Made by a program: the position numbers and the translations under genes | Notes under the pieces: generated by a model | Told to the model about the DNA's origin: nothing | Seen by the model: the letters and a program-made list of their open reading frames with translations, nothing else | Database searches by the model: none | Assembly (NCBI GenBank): GCA_964501985.1 | Contig: CAZCVY010000120.1 | Span: 1-19,775 of the forward strand | DNA length: 19,775 bases | Reading direction: 5' to 3' | Source of the DNA: Bog-366 sp964501985 | GTDB taxonomy: Bacteria > Acidobacteriota > Terriglobia > UBA7540 | In this document: positions 13,449 through 19,775 of the stretch, piece after piece | How positions within the stretch are numbered: the stretch's first letter is position 1 | Layout of the letters: each line of letters opens with the position of its first letter

Positions 13449-14690
13449 TCAAACTGCAGCCGCGGCGTTCAGAAATTGCTCCTCAAACTCTTCCAACTTG
13501 GGCCTAATCAAAGCACTTTCCGTAATCCGGCCTTGGAGCGCGCCGACGGTTTTCAGTCCGTTGCCGGTAATGGCCAGAACAACGGATTCATCAGGATTCA
13601 TGAGACTCTGGCGAATCAACTTGCGCGCCACGGCGACCGTCACGCCACCGGCGGTCTCGGTAAAGATTCCTTCCGTCTCCCCGAGCAGGCGGATGCCCTC
13701 GACAATTTCCTCATCGCTCACATCTTCGCCCGCGCCACCGCTCGCAAAAATTGTCTTGGCCGCATAAATGCCGTCGGCGGGGTTGCCGATGGCGAGCGAC
13801 TTGGCAATGGTGTGGGGTTTCTGGGGGTCGATCTCCGTGCTCCCGCGCTTGGTGGCGCTGGTGATGGGTGAGCAACCCGTGGCCTGGGCGCCGAAGAAGC
13901 GGGTTTGAATGGGCTCAACCCAGGCGAGTTTTTTCAATTCCTCAAACGCCTTGTTGACCTTGGTAATCAGCGACCCGCCTGCCATCGGAATCACGATATT
14001 CTGCGGCAGCCTCCATCCGAGCTGTTCGGCGATTTCATATCCGACCGTCTTCGATCCCTCGGAGTAATACGAACGCAGGTTCACATTGACGATTCCCCAC
14101 GTCTGTTTCTGTGCTACCTCCGAGCAGAGGCGGTTCACTTGATCGTAATTGCCTTGCACACGCACCAGCGTGGCGCCGTAGATCTGCGTGGCAATTATTT
14201 TTTCGGGCTCGAGTTCGGCGGGGACAAAGATGAAGGCCTTGAAGCCCCCGGCTGCCGCCTGCGCGGCCACAGCGTTGGCAAGGTTTCCGGTGGATGAGCA
14301 ACCGACGGTATCGAATCCGAATTCATGCGCCTTCGAAAGCGCCACCGCCACCACGCGGTCCTTGAAGGAGAGCGTGGGGTGATTGACGGAATCGTTTTTC
14401 ACGTACAGCTCGCGAAGCCCCAGCGCCGCCGCCAGGCGAGGCGCCTCCACCAGCGGAGTGAATCCGGTTTGATGGCCCACGTAGGGCTCCGACGCGAGCG
14501 GCAACAATTCCTTATAGCGCCACATGGTGGGTGGACGCGAAGCAAGGTCCTCACGCCGCAGGTCAGCCCAGAGGTTTCCGTAGTCGTACACCACTTCGAG
14601 TGGGGCCCAACATTCTTCACAGGCGGCAACGGGTTCGAGCGGATAAGTCCGCTCGCACTCCCGGCATTTCAAATGAATGGCGTAACTCAC
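13449..14690 (-). CDS. thrC: Threonine synthase
   Basis: ThrC converts O-phosphohomoserine to threonine using PLP. From the chosen start the protein has 413 residues. It has an N-terminal zinc-ribbon-like segment with cysteines at 9, 12, 24 and 27 (LKCREC, CEEC), the Schiff-base lysine K110 in LSFKDRVV, and the phosphate-binding CSSTGNLANAVAAQ (131-144). A GTG at 14690 is preceded 4 nt upstream by ggagg (14699-14695) and gives VSYAIHLKCREC, the usual start of this family. In-frame ATGs at 14708 and 14762 would add 6 or 24 residues, and the latter sits only 6 nt after the terminator U tract. It is the first gene of the operon and lies directly behind the SAM riboswitch, so it should be repressed when SAM is high. 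Confidence 0.94.
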   Translation of the reverse strand: MSYAIHLKCRECERTYPLEPVAACEECWAPLEVVYDYGNLWADLRREDLASRPPTMWRYKELLPLASEPYVGHQTGFTPLVEAPRLAAALGLRELYVKNDSVNHPTLSFKDRVVAVALSKAHEFGFDTVGCSSTGNLANAVAAQAAAGGFKAFIFVPAELEPEKIIATQIYGATLVRVQGNYDQVNRLCSEVAQKQTWGIVNVNLRSYYSEGSKTVGYEIAEQLGWRLPQNIVIPMAGGSLITKVNKAFEELKKLAWVEPIQTRFFGAQATGCSPITSATKRGSTEIDPQKPHTIAKSLAIGNPADGIYAAKTIFASGGAGEDVSDEEIVEGIRLLGETEGIFTETAGGVTVAVARKLIRQSLMNPDESVVLAITGNGLKTVGALQGRITESALIRPKLEEFEEQFLNAAAAV

Positions 14691-14768
14691 AAATCCTCCG
14701 TCGTTCATCTGAGCGGCCGGGAAATTATTTGGGGGAATAGCAAGAAGTTCGGGGAGAGGCATAAACTG

Positions 14769-14795
14769 AAAAACCTCTTCCGAAGTAAGAAGAGG
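14769..14795 (-). terminator. Riboswitch-controlled terminator ahead of thrC
   Basis: On the minus strand cctcttc (14795-14789) pairs with gaagagg (14780-14774) over an 8-nt loop and is followed by five U (14773-14769). The 5' arm could instead pair with gagagg (14824-14819), which includes part of the 3' strand of riboswitch helix P1. That gives a mutually exclusive antiterminator: SAM binding holds P1 together and lets the terminator form. If translation began at the ATG at 14762, the gaagagg arm would also be the hidden ribosome-binding site. Confidence 0.85.
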
Positions 14796-14820
14796 CTTTT
14801 TTGCAGGACTAACGGCCCCC

Positions 14821-14926
14821 TCTCATCTCCCCCATACCGGGTAGGAATTGGCACCTGACCTCCGATTTTTGTCGGAGCGGTTGTCGTGGCGTCTTCGGGC
14901 CCTTCCCTCGGCCACTCTAGATGAGA
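14821..14926 (-). promoter_or_regulatory. SAM-I riboswitch (S-box)
   Basis: Read on the minus strand, the segment shows the S-box core in order: P1 5' strand tctcatct (14926-14919), agagtggc, the conserved gaggga (14909-14904) with agggcccgaagacgcc, then acaacc, a variable P3 hairpin (ctccgac...gtcggag type, 14878-14861), the conserved ggtgccaattcc (14855-14844), and the P1 3' strand agatgaga (14828-14821), a perfect 8-bp match to the 5' strand. Length (~106 nt) and order agree with the SAM-I family. Binding of SAM should turn transcription off through the terminator that follows. It controls thrC-metY-metX-metW-thrB. Confidence 0.95.
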
Positions 14927-14965
14927 TTCAGGGTTACTGAATCAGATATTCAATTGTCGACAGAC

Positions 14966-14995
14966 ATCCTACAAAGAACACGGCGGGTGTGTCAA
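14966..14995 (-). promoter_or_regulatory. Promoter of the thr/met operon
   Basis: On the minus strand a perfect -35 ttgaca (14995-14990) is followed after 18 nt by the -10-like taggat (14971-14966). Transcription would begin near 14959, ~33 nt before riboswitch helix P1, the expected arrangement for an S-box leader. Confidence 0.65.
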
Positions 14996-15029
14996 TGATT
15001 TTTAGTCCCGCTGAACCCGCTTCAAACGC

Positions 15030-15048
15030 TTTCTCACTACGTGAGAAA
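15030..15048 (-). other. Perfect hairpin downstream of the VWFA gene
   Basis: tttctcac and gtgagaaa form an 8-bp perfect stem around a 3-nt loop, 20 nt after the VWFA-gene stop on the minus strand. No U tract follows, so it is at most a 3'-end stabilising or Rho-assisted element for that transcript. The rest of the gap 14927-15067 shows only the operon promoter. Confidence 0.4.
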
Positions 15049-15067
15049 CACCGTGGCCAGCGACGTC

Positions 15068-17254
15068 TTACTTTGTAGCGGGCGGCGGCAGGTTTCGGGG
15101 CGGAGGCGGCACAATGGCCAGGGGCACGCGTGCAAAGGCCACGCGCTCAATTGCCGGGTCGAGCACGTTTACTTGCAGCGTGTACGATCCCCTGGGGAAT
15201 TTATCGAGGGGAATCTGCGCAAAGTAGGAAGCTCTCTGGTCGGAGGACTTCTCAAGCTTGCCGGGAAACGGGCCAGCTTCCGCAAATTTCCGTCCACGGC
15301 GGAAGAAGACAAGGCCTACTGATGGTGCGGTGGTGGGCCCGGCGGCAGTCACATTTTTGCCTGCATACGATTCCAAAAAGACCGAAAGCATCTGGCTGCT
15401 GCGGAACACGCGCGTCACGCTGGGCAGGACCGAACGGTTCCCCACTTGCAGCGGTGAATTCTTGTCGCGGGTCACATGCGCGCGATCCATATCGTCGGAG
15501 GACTTCACTTCGTTGGACAGCACGACGGAGCTCAAGCCCAGACCCGTGTCTGAAACGTCAGGCACCACCAGTGGCGCCTCGAAGGTTCCTATTTTGCCCG
15601 TTTCGTTCTCGCGCACCACCGCCTTCAGATTATATTTTCCGGGCGGCAGAACGACTTCTCCCTCGTAAAACAGGTTGCTGCCAATGATTTCCTCATAAGT
15701 ATCGTTCGTCACCTTCACGGGCAGCGTATCGCGAAGTCCTCCCGCGGTATGGTTCTGGGCGTCCGTGATTTTCCAGGCAAAATCAAATTCAGTTTCCTGC
15801 TTCCCAGACTTCTTGAGGAAAGCAACCTGCGAGCCGGGAATCTTGGCCGCGAGAACGACGGTAAATTTCTTATCCGGGCGGCGAAAGTATGCGGTCTCCA
15901 CGACAAAGGGCAGATCCACAAACGGAACATCCAAATCCATAACCTGTTGAAGTTGGAGTTCCTTGTCCTCGCGCGTGAATTGGCGGAAATTCTTGGGGGC
16001 AAAGTATCCCGGCCGCGCCTGGACCTTCAGTCCGGGCCTCGCCACCTCAACGCGAATATGCCGGAAACGGCCATCCGAGCGCGTGTTCGTGGGGTTATAT
16101 CCGATCAGGTAATAGCTTGAGTTCTCTCTCTGAACTTCATCGAAGGCAGGGGTGAAGTCGTTCAAATCGTAAAAGGTCCTCCCCCCCGTGTCGGTGGCGA
16201 GGGTGGCGAGGGTTTCGCGGCTGCCCTGCAAGGAGGAAACCTGCGAGGCCACAGCTGAGCCGGAATAAATCGCGGTCCCAGAGGGGCTGGAAGAACTGGC
16301 ATCCCCGCCGGGAGGCAGGGCCGCAAGTCCGCGCGCATCCATGGTGTAGAGCGACACATCGGCTTGATTCGCCGCGTCTGTGGCCGCGCGCAGCGTCGCC
16401 TCATTCTCCTGGCCAGTTTTGGTAATACCACTGGAGAAGTGAATTACACTTTTTCGACCCGGCACGTTGCGAAGCATGGTCGCCAGCGATTGGACTGCGG
16501 CCAGCTTCTCGTCGGTATTGAAAATGTTGAATTCGGTCTCATCCGGTGTGAAGGCGTCGGACACATCCTGGGTGACGATTTCCATGCCGTTGGCATCCGT
16601 TCCGCCTGCCTCGCCGATCGCGCCCTGGGCGGCCAGGGTCGACGATTCGTCCCCTACCAGGATCGCGCGCAGAGCCTTCCTCAGAGAGGGGCGGTCGTTG
16701 GTGAAATCCTGAGTTATCCGCAAGCTGGAGGAGTAAGTGACCACTGCGACCAGGTCGGCCGGCGTCATCTTGTTGGTCACGAAATCGCCCGAAGCCTTCA
16801 GCGCGCGCATTAACTCGTCGGGTTGCATTGAGCTCAAGTCGAAGAAGAAAACCAGAAGTCGATGATCCTGCAGTACCTGCTCGGCGTTCGCTTCCGGCGG
16901 CAGCTTGGCGAGGTCGATGACCTGCGCCTTCTCGTTGGCGCCGTTCGCTTGCGCCAACTTTTCCACATCTTCCAGGCTAAAAGAAGCGACGGTTTGTTGC
17001 ACGCCATCTTCCGTAACGCGAAAATCCGATTGCTTCAGGTCGGTTACGGGCTTGCCGGATTTGTCATAGACGCGTACATCCACCAACACCACGTTCGTGG
17101 CTGAACGCAGAATGAAGGCCTGCTGCGGGCTCTTGGAAACCGGTGCGGTGGGCTTCACTTGGGCATGGAAGGCAGCGGGCAGGCCAGCGAGACAGACCGC
17201 GAGCGCGATCCAAATGCCCATCCCGCCGCTCGCCCACCTGCCCACTTGCCTCAT
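15068..17254 (-). CDS. Secreted VWFA-related protein (acidobacterial family)
   Basis: A 728-residue exported protein. A signal peptide (hydrophobic 13-28, cleavage near FHA|QV at ~31) is followed by the characteristic VVLVDVRVYDKSGKPVTDLK...DFRVTEDG segment (55-84), a von Willebrand A domain (~133-400) starting VFFFDLSSM, and the block TGGRTFYDLNDF...SSYYLIGYNPTN...RPGYFAP. This order matches the VWFA-related family greatly expanded in Acidobacteriota (TIGR03436). The metal-site DxSxS is altered to D139-L-S-S-M. The C-terminal ~300 residues form further beta domains with no recognised motif. Its ribosome-binding site aagggaga overlaps the TAA of the TonB-dependent receptor 12 nt upstream, so the two are translationally linked. 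Function is unknown; protein-protein binding at the cell surface is the family inference. Confidence 0.9.
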   Translation of the reverse strand: MRQVGRWASGGMGIWIALAVCLAGLPAAFHAQVKPTAPVSKSPQQAFILRSATNVVLVDVRVYDKSGKPVTDLKQSDFRVTEDGVQQTVASFSLEDVEKLAQANGANEKAQVIDLAKLPPEANAEQVLQDHRLLVFFFDLSSMQPDELMRALKASGDFVTNKMTPADLVAVVTYSSSLRITQDFTNDRPSLRKALRAILVGDESSTLAAQGAIGEAGGTDANGMEIVTQDVSDAFTPDETEFNIFNTDEKLAAVQSLATMLRNVPGRKSVIHFSSGITKTGQENEATLRAATDAANQADVSLYTMDARGLAALPPGGDASSSSPSGTAIYSGSAVASQVSSLQGSRETLATLATDTGGRTFYDLNDFTPAFDEVQRENSSYYLIGYNPTNTRSDGRFRHIRVEVARPGLKVQARPGYFAPKNFRQFTREDKELQLQQVMDLDVPFVDLPFVVETAYFRRPDKKFTVVLAAKIPGSQVAFLKKSGKQETEFDFAWKITDAQNHTAGGLRDTLPVKVTNDTYEEIIGSNLFYEGEVVLPPGKYNLKAVVRENETGKIGTFEAPLVVPDVSDTGLGLSSVVLSNEVKSSDDMDRAHVTRDKNSPLQVGNRSVLPSVTRVFRSSQMLSVFLESYAGKNVTAAGPTTAPSVGLVFFRRGRKFAEAGPFPGKLEKSSDQRASYFAQIPLDKFPRGSYTLQVNVLDPAIERVAFARVPLAIVPPPPRNLPPPATK

Positions 17255-17266
17255 TAGTTCTCTCCC

Positions 17267-19775
17267 TTAGAAATTAAACCGCAGAGCGAGGGTTATCGAC
17301 CGCATCGCTCCGACGCCTGTCACCCAGCCAAAATTCTCCGCATTGATTGTGCTGGCGACGCTGCTGTAATTCGGGTGATTGAAGATATTATTGGCGTTAA
17401 TGCTGAATCGCGCGCGAACATTCTTCTCGCGCGAAAAAGTGAAGAATCGCCCGAGCGACATGTTGAAGTCCACCATGCCCGGCCCCGTAATGGTGTTCCG
17501 GCCCGCGGTGCCAAGTTGGCCCGAGGCCGGCAGCGCGAACGCCGCGGTATTAAAGAAATCCAGCGTGGTCCGGTCGGCGCGCGGCAGTTCGACGGGCAGG
17601 CCGGTCGCGTCGGGGCGCTCAGAAGCAAACACTCCCGAGCCGTTGTTATTTGACTGGTTCCCGGCTACCTGCGCTGTGAACGGGTTACCCGATTGCACCG
17701 TGGTGACCCCGCTGATTTGCCAGTTCCCGATCATCCGCGCTGCGACGCCGCCGCGATTGAGGAAGTGGCGTTGCTCCCCAAAGGGGAATTCGTACGTGTG
17801 ATTGACCACCAATTTGTTGCGAACGTCGAAGTTCGAAAGCGCGCGTTCCGCGTCCAAATCAAAGCTGTTCTGCGGAACGTTGTGTCCCGTGCCGCCAATG
17901 CTGGCCGCGTCGTCGATCGATTTCGACCACGTGTAGTAGCCGCTCATGGAAAAGCCGCCGTGGAATTGCCTCCGCAAGGTGACCTGGAGCCCGTTGTAGA
18001 TCGACGCCGCGCCGGATGTCTCATAGAGAAACTGTTGGACGCCGGGGATGGAGGTCTCCTGCGAACCGGAGGCGCTGGGATTCAAGCTGTTGGGCGAGAG
18101 CAGCAGATCGAGCTTGGTCCCCTTGGTGCCCAAATACCCGACGGAAAGGACGACGTTACGAAATATTTCGTCCTCCATGATGAAATTCCAGCTCTGCGCG
18201 TACGGCCGGCGATATCGCGTGTCCGCCGCATAGGTGTTGGAAATGGTGTTGGCAGTTTGCACGGGGAAGCCATCTTCCAAGGTCAATACTTGCTCCGGGT
18301 TTGCAGTCAGAGTGGCGGCCGTGGCGAAGGGCGGCTGGTCCAGCATATTGCCGACCATACGGGAATAGATGCTCCCGTCATAAAACACACCGTATCCCGT
18401 GCGGATGACTAAATGATGCTGAATCCAGGGCCGGTAAGCAATTCCAATGCGCGGCGAAAAGTTATGCCAGTCGCTGTCAATGAGCGATGTTGGCAGCGAG
18501 CCCGGGTCCTGGCCCGTAACCACCTCCGGCGAAGTGAAGCCCGGCCCGAACGACAAATCGGAAAGGTGCCCGTACTTCTCCGAAAACGGCAGGAAGTACT
18601 CGTACCGGACACCGTAGTTCACCGTCAGGTGCGCGTTCGTGCGCCAGTCATCATTGAAGAATCCGGTGGTCACCCAGGTGCGGAGGTAATTGCTGGCAAT
18701 GCCGAAACGAACGGACGTGGTCTGCGGAAGTCCGAGGAGAAAATCGGCAAAGTCATAACCTGTGCCGGCCACGGGAAACCCATTGCTGAAATTGCTGGTG
18801 CTGTATCCGGTGAAGCTAAACGTCCCGCGCGCATTGGGGTCGGTCTCGGTATTCTGTTGCACGCGGCGCAATTCGCCACCCAAATGGATATTGTGCTTTC
18901 CATGGCTCCAAATCAGGGTGTCGTTGGTGCGAACGGTTTGGGGGCGGGAGATTGAGGGGAGCGGATCGCTCAACCCTCCAAAATTAGTAAAGCCAATCGA
19001 GGGAACTCCCCAGTCGAAGGGGCTAGTGGATACGCCCGTAATGCCCAACTCTGCCGCGATGTCGTCCTGAAACGCGAAGGCATTCAGCAAGGTCGTTCGC
19101 TGACGATTGAAATTTAGATTCCAGCTATTGACCAAATGCGGGTTGAACGTGTGGGATTCACCCACGCTCACGTTCTGACCGAGGACGGTCGTGTGCGATG
19201 TTAATTCGGGGAAGTTCGTGACCGACCGACTGCGCGCCGAGTTGAAATAGTACATCACGTTCAGGCTGTTCTTGGCGTTGATCTGCTGCCCGATCCGGCC
19301 CATGACGCGATCGTTAGAACTGGGCAGCGGTTCCTGCAAATGAAAGTTCTGCACTTGCCCGGGAAGGTTGGGCAGAGGGATGTATTGCAGCAAACCAAGG
19401 GAGGCGGAATTGAGCCGCGCGGTCGGAATAGTGTTCCCCGCGAACGCCGTGCGCGCGCCAGAGGCGCTCGACAGGGGATCGTAGATGGTCGGAACGGTCC
19501 CGGCGTAGGGCCCGGAGGCAATTACTGTATTGTCGAAATCGCCCTCGCGCTCTTCCAGCGTCGGGACGGTGGAGAAGCTATCGAGTCCCGTTCTGGCGCG
19601 CTGCAAGTTGTAGCTCGCGAACCAACTGGTCTTGTTGCCGCCCCGATAAACGTGCGGGATCACCAGCGGCCCGCCCAGAGAGAATCCGAAAGTTTCGCCG
19701 TACGCGGGAATCTGGGGCGATTCCGCCACATTCAACGGAAAGGGGTGGGCATCGAAAGCCGAGTTGGTGTACTGC
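17267..19775 (-). CDS. Oar-like TonB-dependent receptor, C-terminal part (partial)
   Basis: The frame is open to the right edge of the window, so the N-terminus (signal peptide, probable carboxypeptidase-like domain and start of the plug) is missing. The visible part (~835 residues) includes the plug/barrel junction typical of acidobacterial Oar-like receptors (NSAFDAHPFPLN, FGFSLGGPLVIP, SWFASYNLQR), many amphipathic beta strands such as NLYFDL-type and RTNAHLTVNYGVRYEYFLPF, the segments GYLGTKGTKLD and SKSIDDAASIGGTGHN, and an aromatic C-terminal strand SITLALRFNF ending in Phe, as needed for outer-membrane insertion. It should form a 22-strand outer-membrane barrel for uptake of a large substrate, perhaps an oligosaccharide or peptide, but the ligand cannot be read from sequence. 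The following VWFA-related gene is coupled to it. Confidence 0.93.
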   Translation of the reverse strand, partial: QYTNSAFDAHPFPLNVAESPQIPAYGETFGFSLGGPLVIPHVYRGGNKTSWFASYNLQRARTGLDSFSTVPTLEEREGDFDNTVIASGPYAGTVPTIYDPLSSASGARTAFAGNTIPTARLNSASLGLLQYIPLPNLPGQVQNFHLQEPLPSSNDRVMGRIGQQINAKNSLNVMYYFNSARSRSVTNFPELTSHTTVLGQNVSVGESHTFNPHLVNSWNLNFNRQRTTLLNAFAFQDDIAAELGITGVSTSPFDWGVPSIGFTNFGGLSDPLPSISRPQTVRTNDTLIWSHGKHNIHLGGELRRVQQNTETDPNARGTFSFTGYSTSNFSNGFPVAGTGYDFADFLLGLPQTTSVRFGIASNYLRTWVTTGFFNDDWRTNAHLTVNYGVRYEYFLPFSEKYGHLSDLSFGPGFTSPEVVTGQDPGSLPTSLIDSDWHNFSPRIGIAYRPWIQHHLVIRTGYGVFYDGSIYSRMVGNMLDQPPFATAATLTANPEQVLTLEDGFPVQTANTISNTYAADTRYRRPYAQSWNFIMEDEIFRNVVLSVGYLGTKGTKLDLLLSPNSLNPSASGSQETSIPGVQQFLYETSGAASIYNGLQVTLRRQFHGGFSMSGYYTWSKSIDDAASIGGTGHNVPQNSFDLDAERALSNFDVRNKLVVNHTYEFPFGEQRHFLNRGGVAARMIGNWQISGVTTVQSGNPFTAQVAGNQSNNNGSGVFASERPDATGLPVELPRADRTTLDFFNTAAFALPASGQLGTAGRNTITGPGMVDFNMSLGRFFTFSREKNVRARFSINANNIFNHPNYSSVASTINAENFGWVTGVGAMRSITLALRFNF

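Noticed and set aside
12557..13507. 316-codon plus-strand frame opposite metY
   Set aside because: It is an antisense shadow of metY, whose PLP motifs are complete on the minus strand.
15030..15048. Intrinsic terminator of the VWFA gene
   Set aside because: The stem is perfect but no U tract follows in the direction of transcription.

Overview
The window looks like a chromosomal segment of an Acidobacteriota bacterium, most probably from the subgroup 1-3 (Terriglobia-like) lineage. Three things point there: the 3' end of its 16S rRNA, a large Oar-like TonB-dependent receptor followed by a VWFA-related secreted protein of the acidobacterial type, and the style of its GC-rich genes. I see no transposase, integrase, phage gene or CRISPR array, so this reads as stable chromosome rather than an island.

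Layout. Positions 1-165 are the end of a 16S rRNA gene. It is followed not by tRNAs and 23S rRNA but by about 170 nt of spacer and a strong intrinsic terminator (337-372), so the rRNA genes appear to be unlinked here. On the plus strand follow a membrane-anchored MutS-family ATPase (405-2222) and a secreted metal-dependent amidohydrolase (2272-3162). On the minus strand lie a secreted TIG/IPT protein (3187-4374, own promoter) and a two-gene unit: a cytoplasmic six-bladed Asp-box propeller (4796-5974) overlapping by 4 nt a MoaD/ThiS-like ubiquitin-fold protein that ends exactly in Gly-Gly (4503-4799). Divergently, glmM (6187-7542) starts almost at its predicted transcription start. A repeat-rich gap, a small unknown protein (7718-7927) and a secreted protein with a possible VirB10/TrbI-like beta domain (8053-8865) follow, then a convergent small zinc-ribbon protein (8855-9130, minus).

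The centre of the window is a minus-strand amino-acid operon, thrC-metY-metX-metW-thrB (14690 down to 9214). It is preceded by a clear SAM-I riboswitch (14821-14926), a terminator/antiterminator switch (14769-14795) and a sigma-70 type promoter. MetX and ThrB both consume homoserine; MetY and ThrC finish the homocysteine and threonine branches. One SAM sensor therefore appears to control both fates of homoserine.

The right end holds the TonB-dependent receptor (17267 to beyond the window edge, minus) and the VWFA-related secreted protein (15068-17254). The latter's ribosome-binding site overlaps the receptor's stop codon.

Most interesting points: the propeller + GG-tailed ubiquitin-like pair, the SAM riboswitch over a joint methionine/threonine operon, and the isolated, separately terminated 16S rRNA gene.
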